Part shown: one piece after another, positions 51,962-60,467 of the stretch
How the letters are laid out: every line of letters starts with the position of its first letter
Position numbering within the stretch: the first letter of the stretch is position 1
Assembly: GCF_029968035.1 (NCBI RefSeq)
Contig: NZ_JASCIQ010000009.1
Coordinates: forward strand, 155,607-219,606
Direction of reading: 5' to 3'
DNA from: Streptomyces cavernicola
GTDB taxonomy: Bacteria; Actinomycetota; Actinomycetes; Streptomycetales; Streptomycetaceae
Length of the DNA: 64,000 nucleotides
Translations under genes and position numbers: made by a program
The notes under the pieces: model-generated
The model's database searches: none
The model's input: the letters and a program-made list of their open reading frames with translations, nothing else
What the model was told of the DNA's origin: nothing

Positions 51962-52735
51962 TCAGTCGCCCGCCCCGCGCCCCCGCAGTCGCCGCGCACC
52001 CAGGACCAGGGCCGCGCCCGCGACCACCAGCAGCCCGGCGGCGGCCCCGTACCCCACCGCCGCCCACCCCCGCAGCGCACCGGTCTCGGCGAGCCGGTCC
52101 GGCCACCGCACCCCGCCAGTCGTACCGTCCGACGCCCGCTCCGCGCCGACCGTGAACGTGTACGTGCCGGACTCCCCGACCCAGTCCCCGTCCTCACCTC
52201 GGCGCTGGACCACGGCGACCTGCACGGTGACCTCGTTGGACCCGGCGTCGGCGGTGAAGGCGAGGCGCAGCGGGACGGTGACGGAGGTGCCGGGGGCGAG
52301 CGAGAAGCCGGTGAAGCCGCCGTCGCCGCCGTCGAGGACGCCCACGTTCTCGTCCTCCTCGGTCCGCTCGAAGGGGACGTCGCGCCAGCGCCCGTCCGGG
52401 TCGCGGAACTGCAGGCGCAGCTGGGCGGGTTGGAGATCCCGGTCGCGGTCGAGCAGCACGACGACGGGGTGGATCTTGCCGCAGGTCCGCTCGGAGGTGT
52501 TCTCCAGGTCCAGGCCGAGCCGTTGCGGCGGGCCGCCGGGGTCATAGGCCTCCGGCCCGCCGTGCAGGCGGCTCGTCACCGGGAAGTCCTTGTCCTCCCC
52601 GTCGTCGCAGGTCACACCCTGGGCGGCGGCGACCGGGCCGGGACGGTTCTCGTACGCGGCGGCGGGCACGGCCACGGGGCCGAAGGCGAGGGCGGCGGCG
52701 AGGCCACCGAGGGCGGGAGCGCTGCGCAGTCGCAT
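51962..52735 (-). CDS. LAETG cell-wall-anchored surface protein
   Basis: From ATG 52735 the protein has 257 residues. It has a signal peptide (LGGLAAALAFGPVAVPAAAY), then a beta-rich extracellular domain with one cysteine pair (VTCDDGEDK, ERTCGKIHP). Two Asp-rich beta stretches follow. The C-terminus carries LAETG (215-219), a membrane helix and an Arg-rich tail (RRLRGRG), the complete sorting signal for a class E sortase. No sortase is adjacent; the class E enzyme at 60502-61275 and the class F-type enzyme at 42104-42742 are the candidates in this window. Function beyond surface display is unknown. Confidence 0.8.
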   Translation of the reverse strand: MRLRSAPALGGLAAALAFGPVAVPAAAYENRPGPVAAAQGVTCDDGEDKDFPVTSRLHGGPEAYDPGGPPQRLGLDLENTSERTCGKIHPVVVLLDRDRDLQPAQLRLQFRDPDGRWRDVPFERTEEDENVGVLDGGDGGFTGFSLAPGTSVTVPLRLAFTADAGSNEVTVQVAVVQRRGEDGDWVGESGTYTFTVGAERASDGTTGGVRWPDRLAETGALRGWAAVGYGAAAGLLVVAGAALVLGARRLRGRGAGD

Positions 52736-52886
52736 GGGGGCCTTTGCTGAGGGGGGGGTGTTGCTGGGCGGGGGCGGCCCAGACCCTGCCATGCGGGCAT
52801 CCGCCCGGCGTTGAGCCACGACGCGGTACGCCCGACCGGCGGCCCCGATCCCCCTCCCCCGGCGCACTCCGGCTTGCGCTTTTTCC

Positions 52887-53095
52887 TTTCCCCTCCCCGC
52901 CCCTTCCCGAAAGTCCTGCGGACAGCCCCGGGGGCTCCGCCCCCGGCCCCCCGCTCCTCAAACGCCGGAGGGGCTGAATTTGGGCGACGATACGGGCCCC
53001 GTCAGGGGCGCGGGGAACTGCGCGACCAGCCACGACGGCGGGAAGGCGGAACGAACACCGCCGGAGGCTTTCGGGAAGGGGCGGGGAGGGGAAAG
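52887..53095. repeat. Dispersed GC-rich intergenic repeat, minimal complete element
   Basis: The 361-base gap 52736-53096 holds this element and no gene. The left end TTTCCCCTCCCCGCCCCTTC is followed by CCGAAAG; the right end CTTTCGGGAAGGGGCGGGGA is followed by GGGGAAAG and is its near-perfect inverse. One core copy GGGGCGCGGGGAACTGCGCG is at 53005-53024. It ends 1 base before the stop of the ROK gene. This is the cleanest example of the family in the window. Confidence 0.82.
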
Positions 53096-53096
53096 A

Positions 53097-54236
53097 TCAG
53101 CCCCGCCCGAACAGCGGCGCAAGCACCAACCACACCGCCCCCTCCCGCACGGCCCGGTCCCCGTCGACCGCCCGCACCTCGACCGGAGGTCCCCCCACGC
53201 GCCGGGCGCGGGCCGCGAGGACCGCATCCACCCCCCGTACGTACAGCTCAGGATCGGCCGACACCGTCCGCCCACCCACCAGCACGAGGTCGACGTCGAG
53301 CAGCCCCACCAGGTTCGCCGCCCCCTCCCCGAGCACCCGCGCGGCCTCAACCGGAGCCCCCGCAGCGACCGCCGCGAGGCAGAGCGCCTCCACGCAGCCC
53401 CGGTTGCCGCACCCGCACAGCGGCCCGTCCAACTGCACGACCTGGTGGCCGAATTCGCCCGCCCCCGTACGCGCCCCGCGATGCACCTCACCGCCGAGCA
53501 CGAGTCCCGCGCCGAGCCCCGTACCCACGTGCAGATAGGCGAACGACCAGGTCGCCCCGGCGAGGGCGAGGCCGAGGGCGGCCGCGTTGGTGTCCTTGTC
53601 GACGACGACGGGCAGACCGAGCCGGCGGGCGAGCACGTCGCGCAGCGGGAAGCCGTCCCACTCGGGGAAGCCGGTGACCCGGTGCAGCACGCCGGTCGCG
53701 TGGTCGAGGGGGCCGGGCAGCGCGACCCCTACCCCGAACGGCATGACCCCGGTCGCGTCGAGCAGCGCCGAGACCTCCCGTACCGCCGTGTCCACCACCG
53801 CCTCCGCGCCGGCCGCGAAGGCCAGCGGGGCGCGGCGCTCGGCGAGCGGGGCGCCCGCGAGGTCGACGGCCACGGCGGTCAGCGCGTCCCGGTCCAGGTG
53901 CAGGCCGACCGCGCTGCCCGCGCCGGGCACGAGCCGCAGGACGGTGCGCGGCTTGCCGCCCGTCGAGGCCCGCCGACCCGCCTCGGCCACGAGGCCCTCG
54001 GCCCGAAGGCGTGCGGTGATCTTGCTGACGGCCTGCGGGGTGAGCCCGGCGCGCTCGGCGAGTTCGAGCCGGCTGATGCCCTCGGCGCCCGCGGTGCGCA
54101 GCAGGTCGAGGACGCGGGCGGCGTTCTGCGTACGGAGGGAGGAGAGCCCGGAGGAGAGACCGGACGAGAGACCGGAGGAGAGATCGGGAGGGAGATCGGG
54201 AGAGGGGCCGGGGGGAGGACTGTCAGTGCTGCTCAC
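53097..54236 (-). CDS. ROK-family transcriptional regulator
   Basis: The protein has 379 residues from GTG 54236. A repeat-rich leader (DLSSGLSSGLSSGLSS) is encoded by 12-bp DNA repeats near 54140-54200. Next is an N-terminal winged helix (ISRLELAERAGLTPQAVSKI), then the ROK sugar-kinase-like domain. The latter has GHQVVQLDGPLCGC plus CVEALC, the zinc motif, and VGVALPGPLDH. It has the usual form of a sugar-responsive repressor. A perfect 27-bp palindrome in the short gap to the divergent oxidoreductase is its likely operator. The target is probably that oxidoreductase pair and its own gene. Confidence 0.88.
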   Translation of the reverse strand: MSSTDSPPPGPSPDLPPDLSSGLSSGLSSGLSSLRTQNAARVLDLLRTAGAEGISRLELAERAGLTPQAVSKITARLRAEGLVAEAGRRASTGGKPRTVLRLVPGAGSAVGLHLDRDALTAVAVDLAGAPLAERRAPLAFAAGAEAVVDTAVREVSALLDATGVMPFGVGVALPGPLDHATGVLHRVTGFPEWDGFPLRDVLARRLGLPVVVDKDTNAAALGLALAGATWSFAYLHVGTGLGAGLVLGGEVHRGARTGAGEFGHQVVQLDGPLCGCGNRGCVEALCLAAVAAGAPVEAARVLGEGAANLVGLLDVDLVLVGGRTVSADPELYVRGVDAVLAARARRVGGPPVEVRAVDGDRAVREGAVWLVLAPLFGRG

Positions 54237-54259
54237 CCGCCCATTCTCCCCTCCGCTTG

Positions 54260-54286
54260 CACTTTGGCAACACCGTTGCCAAAGTG
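54260..54286. promoter_or_regulatory. Perfect 12-3-12 palindrome, likely ROK operator
   Basis: CACTTTGGCAAC is followed by a 3-base spacer and its exact complement GTTGCCAAAGTG. It lies 24 bases from the ROK start and 6 bases from the ATG of the divergent oxidoreductase, so it overlaps both translation or transcription starts. A similar core would not occur by chance in such DNA. Confidence 0.85.
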
Positions 54287-54292
54287 GTCGCC

Positions 54293-55399
54293 ATGACCTC
54301 CCAGGACTCCCACCAGGGCTCCCGCCAAGACGCCCCGCTCCGCGTCGGCCTCGTCGGGTACGGGCTCGCGGGCTCCGTCTTCCACGCCCCGCTGATCGCC
54401 GCGACCGAGGGCCTCGCGCTCGACACCGTCGTCACGTCGAACCCCGAGCGGCAGGCGCAGGCCCGCGCCGAGTTCGGCCCCGGACTGCGCTGCGCGGCCT
54501 CGGCGGACGAGCTGTGGGAGCGGGCCGGCGAGCTCGACCTGATCGTGATCGCGTCGCCGAACAAGACCCATGTGCCGCTCGCGACCGCCGCCCTGAAGGC
54601 CGGCCTGCCGGTCGTCGTGGACAAGCCGCTGGCCGGTACGGCCGCCGAGGCCCGTACGCTCGCGGAACTCGCGGACGAGCGCGGCCTGTTGCTCTCGGTC
54701 TTCCAGAACCGCCGCTGGGACAACGACTTCCGCACCCTGCGGAAGCTGCTCGCCGAGGACGCGCTCGGCGAGGTGCAGCGCTTCGAGTCCCGCTTCGAGC
54801 GCTGGCGGCCACGGCCCAAGGGCGGCTGGCGCGAGTCCGGCGCCCCCGAGGAGATCGGCGGCCTCCTCTACGACCTGGGCAGCCACGTCGTCGACCAGGC
54901 CCTGGTCCTCTTCGGCCCGGCGGCGTCGGTGTACGCGGAGTCCGACGTGCGCCGCCCCGGCGCGGAGGCCGACGACGACACGTTCATCGCGATCACCCAC
55001 GCCGACGGCGTCCGCTCACACCTCTACGTCTCCGCGACGACCGCTCAACTCGGCCCGCGCTTCCGGGTGTTGGGCGCCCGCGCCGGGTATGTGAAGTACG
55101 GCCTCGACCCGCAGGAGGCGGCGCTCCGCGCGGGCCTGCGCCCCGGCGGGGACGCGCCGTGGGGCGTGGAGGACGAGTCGCTGTGGGGCCGCGTCGGGTC
55201 CGGGGAGTCCCCGCTGACCGGCGGCGGCCGCCCCGAGCCGACCCTGCCGGGCGACTACCCCGCGTACTACGCCGCGATCGCCGCCGCGCTCCGCGAGAAC
55301 GCCCCGAACCCGGTCACCGCGCACGAGGCGGCGGCCGCCCTGGACGTCCTCGAAGCGGCGCGGACGTCGGCGCGCGACGGTGTGACGGTGACGCTGTGA
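54293..55399 (+). CDS. Gfo/Idh/MocA family NAD(P)-dependent oxidoreductase
   Basis: From ATG 54293 the protein has 368 residues. The N-terminal nucleotide fold has RVGLVGYGLAGSVFHAPLI, and LPVVVDKPLAGTAAEARTL holds the conserved Lys of the family (DKP in place of EKP). The C-terminal sheet domain includes LYDLGSHVVDQALVLFGP with the conserved Asp/His. Such enzymes oxidise or reduce sugars and polyols. Its divergent ROK regulator supports a sugar substrate, identity unknown. The stop overlaps the next gene start (GTGA). Confidence 0.88.
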   Translation: MTSQDSHQGSRQDAPLRVGLVGYGLAGSVFHAPLIAATEGLALDTVVTSNPERQAQARAEFGPGLRCAASADELWERAGELDLIVIASPNKTHVPLATAALKAGLPVVVDKPLAGTAAEARTLAELADERGLLLSVFQNRRWDNDFRTLRKLLAEDALGEVQRFESRFERWRPRPKGGWRESGAPEEIGGLLYDLGSHVVDQALVLFGPAASVYAESDVRRPGAEADDDTFIAITHADGVRSHLYVSATTAQLGPRFRVLGARAGYVKYGLDPQEAALRAGLRPGGDAPWGVEDESLWGRVGSGESPLTGGGRPEPTLPGDYPAYYAAIAAALRENAPNPVTAHEAAAALDVLEAARTSARDGVTVTL

Positions 55400-55860
55400 G
55401 CGCCGACGACATCCCCGCCCTGGAGGAGCAGGAACGCCGCCTCGTCCTCGGACAGTTCACGTACGAGGACGCCTGGGCCCTCGGTTCGCTCCTCGTCGAG
55501 CTGGCCCGGGAGCGCGGGGCGCCGGTCGCGATCGACATCCGGCGCGGCGCTCAGCAGCTGTTCCACGCCGCGCTGCCCGGCTCCAGCGCCGACAACGACG
55601 CCTGGATCGACCGCAAGCGCCGCGTCGTGGAGCGGTACGGCTGCTCGTCGTTGCTGGTCGGCAGCCGTTTCCGGGCCAAGGGCACGACCTTCGAGGCCGC
55701 GTCCCGGCTCGACCCGGACCGCTTCGCGGCGCACGGCGGCTCCTTCCCGATCGCCGTCACGGGCGCGGGCGTCGTCGGCTCGGTGACAGTCTCGGGCCTG
55801 CCGCAACGCGACGACCACGCGCTGGTGGTGGAGGCGCTGGAGCGGTTCACCGGCGCCTGA
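55396..55860 (+). CDS. HbpS-like/UPF0303 heme-degrading-domain protein
   Basis: The 154-residue protein starts at GTG 55396 overlapping the oxidoreductase stop. It is one compact domain: EEQERRLVLGQFTYEDAWAL, APVAIDIRRGAQQLFHAALP, WIDRKRRVVERYGCSSLLVG, GGSFPIAVTGAGVVGSVTVS. It belongs to the HbpS/DUF336-like group (UPF0303), some members of which bind heme or cobalamin-like ligands; no signal peptide is seen, so it is cytosolic. Translational coupling links it to the oxidoreductase. Its role is unknown. Confidence 0.82.
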   Translation: MSADDIPALEEQERRLVLGQFTYEDAWALGSLLVELARERGAPVAIDIRRGAQQLFHAALPGSSADNDAWIDRKRRVVERYGCSSLLVGSRFRAKGTTFEAASRLDPDRFAAHGGSFPIAVTGAGVVGSVTVSGLPQRDDHALVVEALERFTGA

Positions 55861-55863
55861 GCG

Positions 55864-56418
55864 TCAGGCCAGCTCGGTGGTGTCGAGGTCGAAGTCGAAA
55901 GGCTCGGGCAGGGCGAGCTTCGCCCCGAAGACGGCCTCCGACTTGTGCCGGTACCGGCCGCCCTCGGGGTCCCAGTGCACGACGACCTCACCGCGGTGGC
56001 GGTCGACGAGCAGGTAGATGGGCAGCCCGGCCTGGGCGTAGGCGTCGCGCTTGTCGACTCGGTCGACCTCGGCGTCCTGCTCGCGTCCGGACGTCACCTC
56101 GGCGACGAGGAGTACGCCCGAGGGGTCGGACCAGGACGGTTGCCCCCGGAAGTAGCCGACAGGGGCGACCGCGCCGTCGACGCGGGCCCGGCCGGCCCGG
56201 CGGGCGGGCACGGCCAGACCTCGCGCCTGGTACAGGTGCAGTGCGAAGTGGCGCGCCCGCACTTGGTCCGCAACGGACCTGAGGCACTCGCCGTGATCAC
56301 CGTCCGGCGTCGGAGTGATGAGCAGCCGCCCGTCGATCAGCTCGACGTACAGGCTCTCCGGCGCGGCCGCGTCCATCACCTCGAACTCGTCGAGCGTCAC
56401 CTCGGCCTGCGGAACCAT
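55864..56418 (-). CDS. Uma2-family (PD-D/EXK-like) restriction endonuclease-fold protein
   Basis: From ATG 56418, or the GTG three bases before it, the protein has 184 residues; GAGGGGGC lies 7 bases before the ATG. The pattern YVELIDGRLLITPTPDGDHG ... VLLVAEVTSGREQDAEVDRV followed by KRDAYAQAGLPIYLLVD is that of the Uma2/DUF820 family. The acidic residues of the PD-(D/E)XK fold are in VAEVTS and the Lys in DKRDAY. Streptomyces carry many copies with unknown roles. It converges on the HbpS-like gene with 3 bases between stops. Confidence 0.85.
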   Translation of the reverse strand: MVPQAEVTLDEFEVMDAAAPESLYVELIDGRLLITPTPDGDHGECLRSVADQVRARHFALHLYQARGLAVPARRAGRARVDGAVAPVGYFRGQPSWSDPSGVLLVAEVTSGREQDAEVDRVDKRDAYAQAGLPIYLLVDRHRGEVVVHWDPEGGRYRHKSEAVFGAKLALPEPFDFDLDTTELA

Positions 56419-56447
56419 CACGGCGCCCCCTCTTCAGGGCACCGAGC

Positions 56448-57305
56448 CTACGCGTCGGTGAACTCCTGCCGCTGCCGCCCGAGCCCCTCGATCTCCAGCT
56501 CGACCACGTCGCCGGAGCGCAGGTACGGCTTCGGCTCGGCCGCGCCCATCGCGACGCCCGCCGGGGTGCCCGTGTTGATCACGTCGCCCGGGTACAGGGT
56601 CATGAACTGGCTGACGTACCGGACCACTTCGCCGACCGGGAAGATCTGCTCGGCCGTCGTGCCGTCCTGCTTCAGCTCGCCGTTGACCCAGAGCTTCAGG
56701 GACAGCGCCTGCGGGTCGGCGACCTCGTCGGCGGTGACGAGCCAGGGGCCGAGCGGGTTGAACGTCTCGCAGTTCTTGCCCTTGTCCCAGGTGCCGCCGC
56801 GCTCGATCTGGAACTCGCGCTCGGACACGTCGTTCGCCACCGCGTACCCCGCGACGTGCGTCAGGGCCTCCTCGGCGGTGTCGACGTAGCGCGCGGTCTT
56901 CCCGATGACGACGGCGAGCTCGACCTCCCAGTCGGTCTTCTCCGACTTGCGCGGTACGAGCACGGTGTCGTTCGGGCCGACCACCGTGTCCGCCGCCTTG
57001 AAGAAGACGATCGGCTCCTCGGGGATCGCGGCGCCGGTCTCGCGTGCGTGGTCGTGGTAGTTCAGCCCGATGCACACGACCTTGCCGATCCGGCCGAGCG
57101 GTGCCCCGATGCGCAGCCCCTCGGCGTCGAGCGCGGGCAGCGTGCCGGCTTCGGCGGCCTCCCGGACCCGGGCGAGGGCCGACTCGTCGGCGAGCAGGGC
57201 GCCGTCCACGTCGGTGACGAGGCCGGACAGGTCACGCAGGACGCCGCCCTCGTCGAGCAGCGCAGGACGCTCCGCGCCGACGGTTCCGACTCGCAGCAGC
57301 TTCAT
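56448..57305 (-). CDS. Fumarylacetoacetate hydrolase (FAH)-family protein
   Basis: From ATG 57305 (AGGGGAG 7 bases upstream) the protein has 285 residues. The FAH core is present: VVCIGLNYHDHARETG, PIVFFKAADTVVGPNDTV, WEVELAVVIGK, AGYAVANDVSEREFQ and GDVINTGTPAGVAMG. These hold the metal-binding acidic residues. Such enzymes hydrolyse or decarboxylate 2-oxo acids in aromatic and other catabolic routes. It is alone and unpaired, so no pathway can be assigned. A small GC-poor promoter region lies upstream (57306-57471). Confidence 0.88.
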   Translation of the reverse strand: MKLLRVGTVGAERPALLDEGGVLRDLSGLVTDVDGALLADESALARVREAAEAGTLPALDAEGLRIGAPLGRIGKVVCIGLNYHDHARETGAAIPEEPIVFFKAADTVVGPNDTVLVPRKSEKTDWEVELAVVIGKTARYVDTAEEALTHVAGYAVANDVSEREFQIERGGTWDKGKNCETFNPLGPWLVTADEVADPQALSLKLWVNGELKQDGTTAEQIFPVGEVVRYVSQFMTLYPGDVINTGTPAGVAMGAAEPKPYLRSGDVVELEIEGLGRQRQEFTDA

Positions 57306-57471
57306 CTTCACACTCCCCTGGTCCACTGGGTGGTCCACTTGGCGGGCGCCGATGGGGTGCGGCCATCGGAAGCTTGGCCGATCCTCCAAGGTATGCGTCC
57401 AGTCCGCAATACCGCGTTCACATGACGGACTGGTAACCACGCTCACAGGACGCCGGGCGGGGCGACGGCGG

Positions 57472-58242
57472 CTACATCGCGGGCACGGCCGCCCCCGCAC
57501 CGCCCGGCACGTCCCGGTACAGCCAGGCCCGCTCGACCGCGCTCCACGTCGTGGACGTGACCACGTACAGCGCGGCGGCGAGCGGCACGACCGCGACGGT
57601 GACCAGGGTCATGAACGACATCAGCGGCATGAACTTCACCACCGCCCCCATACCGGGCACGCTCTGCCCCTCCTCACCGCCCGGCACGGGCAGCGGATCG
57701 GCCGCCATCTGCCGCTTCGTACGCCGGTAGTTGAACGTCGCCACGGCCGCGACGAGGGCGAACAGCGCCACGTACACAAGACCCGCCGGGCCGAACGCCC
57801 CGCCGTCCGCGAGCGCGTCGTGCCAGCGGCCGTCGAGCGGTGCGGAGAGCAGGCTGTGGCCGAGCAGCGCGTTGGGCTCGCCGCCGAGTTCGGCGGTGGA
57901 GAACAGGTGGTACATCAGGAAGAACGCGGGCAGCTGCAGCAGGCTCGGCAGGCAGCCGGAGAGCGGCGACACCTGCTCCTTCCGGTGCAGTTCCATGATC
58001 GCCTTCTGCATCCGCTCCGGGTTCTTGGCGTGCTTCTTCCGCAGCTCGGCCAGCTGCGGTTGGAGCTTGGCGCGCGCCTTCTGCCCGCGCGCGGCCGCCC
58101 GCGACAGCGGATGCACGGCGAGCCGTACGGCCATGGTGAACAGGACGATCGCCGCCGCCGTCGCGGAGGCGTGGAAGAGCGGCTGCAGGACGTCGGCGAG
58201 GTGCGCGACCAGGTCGGCGAAGGCGCTGAAGAAGTCGGACAT
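57472..58242 (-). CDS. YidC/Oxa1-family membrane insertase paralogue
   Basis: This 256-residue protein has the YidC core. Membrane segments are near 20-40 (AATAAAIVLFTMAVRLAVHP), 95-115, 155-175 and 200-225. A conserved Arg lies in the first segment (AVRLAVHP), a charged cytoplasmic hairpin follows (ARAKLQPQLAELRKKHAKNP), and ERMQKAIMELHRKEQVSPLS then leads to a Cys-containing LSGCLPSLLQLPAFFLMYHL. It is shorter than the main YidC of Streptomyces and lies away from the rnpA-rpmH region, so it is probably a second copy. It sits 92 bases after a DUF6412 gene on the same strand. Confidence 0.87.
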   Translation of the reverse strand: MSDFFSAFADLVAHLADVLQPLFHASATAAAIVLFTMAVRLAVHPLSRAAARGQKARAKLQPQLAELRKKHAKNPERMQKAIMELHRKEQVSPLSGCLPSLLQLPAFFLMYHLFSTAELGGEPNALLGHSLLSAPLDGRWHDALADGGAFGPAGLVYVALFALVAAVATFNYRRTKRQMAADPLPVPGGEEGQSVPGMGAVVKFMPLMSFMTLVTVAVVPLAAALYVVTSTTWSAVERAWLYRDVPGGAGAAVPAM

Positions 58243-58334
58243 GGGTGAGGAGCCCTCCGGGGGTCTCGTCGTGCCGTATCAGGAAAGGTCGGCATGACGG
58301 CCCGCGAGGGGTCGGAGAAGAAGGAGCTGATCCC

Positions 58335-58643
58335 CTACGCGGCCGTCGGGACGAGCAGTCCCGGGGCTCGGGGACGGGTGCGCCCGGAGGCGTCGGGGTC
58401 GCGCTGCGGCAGGAACGCGGTTCTCTGCTCCCGGTCCCTGATCGCCGTACGAACCCGGGCCGGCGCCACGGCGGGGGCGACCCGCGCCGAGAGCACCGTG
58501 CACACGGCGAGCGCGGAACCGGCCGCGGCGGTGGCGGCGAGGGCGAGCGCGGCGGAGAGGCTGCCGTTGTCGACGAGCAGCACCGACACGAGGAGGACGA
58601 GGAGCGCGCCGGCGGGCCGCAGGGCCTTGAAGCCGTCGGTCAT
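58335..58643 (-). CDS. DUF6412 small membrane protein
   Basis: The 102-residue protein starts at ATG 58643 with GGAGG about 7 bases upstream. Two hydrophobic stretches (AGALLVLLVSVLLVDN, AALALAATAAAGSALAVCT) form membrane helices, followed by a basic cytoplasmic tail (RVRTAIRDREQRTAFLPQRD). It matches the DUF6412 layout and its usual place beside a YidC paralogue. A role as a YidC cofactor is plausible but unproven. Confidence 0.8.
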   Translation of the reverse strand: MTDGFKALRPAGALLVLLVSVLLVDNGSLSAALALAATAAAGSALAVCTVLSARVAPAVAPARVRTAIRDREQRTAFLPQRDPDASGRTRPRAPGLLVPTAA

Positions 58644-58697
58644 CGGGCGTCCTCCTCTCTCGTCCGCGTACGCGAGCTCGTACGCGTCAGTCGATGC

Positions 58698-58722
58698 TAC
58701 TGGCGCTCATCGGCTACCAGTA
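58698..58722. promoter_or_regulatory. Inverted repeat upstream of the DUF6412-yidC pair
   Basis: TACTGG and CCAGTA are separated by 13 bases in the 80-base gap before the DUF6412 start. A TAGCAT reading leftward (58692-58697 region) could be a -10. It may be an operator, or a terminator for the symporter gene that begins further right. Confidence 0.35.
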
Positions 58723-58723
58723 C

Positions 58724-60253
58724 TCACGCAGAACCGGCCGCGGAAGTTCCCGAAGCCTCAAGCCGCTTGTCCGTGTCCGGGTCCGAGGAGGCAAGGACCT
58801 CCGCGTCCGGCCGGGCGTCGGCGTCCGCCGGCCGCGCCCAGGTCACCGCCAGGGCCACGGCGAGGTTCACGACGAGGGCGAGGATCCCCGCGTTCACGCC
58901 GAACACCGGATCGTTCCCGGTGAACACCAGGGCGCAGACGGCGCCCACGCCGACGACGAGCCCGCTGACCGCGCCGGCCATGCTGAGCCGCCGCCACACC
59001 AGGCCGAGCAGCAGCATCGGCAGGAGCTGCGCCATCCCCTCGTAGGAGATGAGCGAGAGCCGTACGAGGGTGTTGGGGGCGGCGTACGTCATGATCAGCG
59101 CGAGCGTGCCGGCGATCACGACGACCGTTTGCGAGGCCGCCTTCTGCCGCTGCTGGCTCTGCAGCCGGGGCACGAGAGAGAGCACGCTGCGCCCCCACAT
59201 CGTGCCGATGACCAGCATGAACACCGCCATCGGCACGATCGAGGAGAGCGCCGCCGCGACCCCGATGACGCCCACGGCCCAGGCCGGAAGGGAGTCCGTG
59301 ACCAGCTTGAACAGCGCCAGGTTGGAGTCCGCCCCGGTCAGCCCCGGCACCACGAAGAGCGCCGCCATGCCGAGCAGCATCGGCACGAAGAGCAGCACGT
59401 TGTACGCGGGTAGCCAGATGGCGTTGCGGCGCAGGGCGTCGGCGTTCCGGGCGCCGAGGTAGCCCGCCACGGTGGTCGGGAAGATCACCACGGTGAGGGC
59501 GTTGAGCAGCGAGGTCGTCGCGAACCAGGCGGTGCCGTAGCCGCTGTCGCCCGCGCCGGGCAGCGTCAGCCAGTCCCGCTTCTCGGCGACGATCCGGTCG
59601 AGGAAGTCCCCGTACCCGTCGAAGTAGTGCAGCGGGACGTAGATCGCGAGGAAGGCGAGCGTCGCGATGACGAGGACGTCCTTGAGCACGGACACCCAGG
59701 CGCTGCCGCGCAGCCCGCTGACCACGACGAAGCCGGTGGTCACGAGGAAGGCCAGGAAATAGGCCCAGTTCAGGCTGATCGAGCCGTACGAGATGGTGGA
59801 GACGACGACGCCCATGCCGGTGATCTGCAGCTGGATGTACGGCAGCAGGAACACCGTCGCGAGCACCGCGACGACCGCGCCCAGCCAGGGCCTGCCGTAC
59901 CGGTGGGCGATCATGTCGGTGATCCCGACGAGCCCGTGCTCGCGCGCGTACGCCCACAGCATCGGGCCGACGAGATAGCCGACCGCGTACCCGCAGGACA
60001 TGTACGCGACGACATAGAGCACCGGCGCCCCGAAGTTGTAGCCCCAGCCCGCCGCGCCCAGATAGCTGAAGCTGGTGTAGCTCTCGCCGGCCATCAGGAC
60101 CCAGATGAAGACGGCCCCGAGGCTGCGCCCGCCCACGGACCACTCCGCGAGCCCGCCCTGCCCGCCGCGGCCGCGCACGGCGAGCAGTCCGAGCGCGACG
60201 GTGGCCACCATGAAGACGCCGAAGATCGAGGTGGCGACGGCCCCCGCGCTCAC
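58724..60253 (-). CDS. Sodium:solute symporter family protein
   Basis: This 509-residue protein has 13 or so membrane segments, as usual for SSS transporters. AGESYTSFSYLGAAGWGYNF, ISYGSISLNWAYFLAFLVTT and SSIVPMAVFMLVIGTMWGRS are in the conserved core. The sodium-site region near ALSSIVPM fits. The C-terminal 30 residues are hydrophilic. The substrate could be a monocarboxylate, proline or a vitamin; I cannot choose. It is coupled to the DUF3311 gene by an ATGA-type overlap, a pairing common in actinobacteria. Confidence 0.87.
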   Translation of the reverse strand: MSAGAVATSIFGVFMVATVALGLLAVRGRGGQGGLAEWSVGGRSLGAVFIWVLMAGESYTSFSYLGAAGWGYNFGAPVLYVVAYMSCGYAVGYLVGPMLWAYAREHGLVGITDMIAHRYGRPWLGAVVAVLATVFLLPYIQLQITGMGVVVSTISYGSISLNWAYFLAFLVTTGFVVVSGLRGSAWVSVLKDVLVIATLAFLAIYVPLHYFDGYGDFLDRIVAEKRDWLTLPGAGDSGYGTAWFATTSLLNALTVVIFPTTVAGYLGARNADALRRNAIWLPAYNVLLFVPMLLGMAALFVVPGLTGADSNLALFKLVTDSLPAWAVGVIGVAAALSSIVPMAVFMLVIGTMWGRSVLSLVPRLQSQQRQKAASQTVVVIAGTLALIMTYAAPNTLVRLSLISYEGMAQLLPMLLLGLVWRRLSMAGAVSGLVVGVGAVCALVFTGNDPVFGVNAGILALVVNLAVALAVTWARPADADARPDAEVLASSDPDTDKRLEASGTSAAGSA

Positions 60254-60453
60254 AGCTCGCCCCTCGCCTTCCGGTCGCCGCGCCAGGTCAGCCAGGCGGC
60301 GACCGGGGTGAGCACGGTCGCGGCGAGCAGCCAGGCGAAGAAGAACGGCAGTCCGAGCACGACCGGTTCGACCCGGTTCACGAACGGCAGCGCGCCGATG
60401 TAGAGCACGAACGGCACGAGGAGCCAGAGCAGGTGGGGGCGGCGTCTGATCAC
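60250..60453 (-). CDS. DUF3311 small membrane protein
   Basis: The 67-residue protein has two membrane helices (LLWLLVPFVLYIGALPFVNR, GLPFFFAWLLAATVLTPVAA) and a basic C-terminus (RGDRKARGEL). It is the small subunit-like partner that precedes sodium:solute symporters in many genomes. Its stop overlaps the symporter start by 4 bases. Confidence 0.85.
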   Translation of the reverse strand: MIRRRPHLLWLLVPFVLYIGALPFVNRVEPVVLGLPFFFAWLLAATVLTPVAAWLTWRGDRKARGEL

Positions 60454-60467
60454 GGTCAGCGAGCCTA

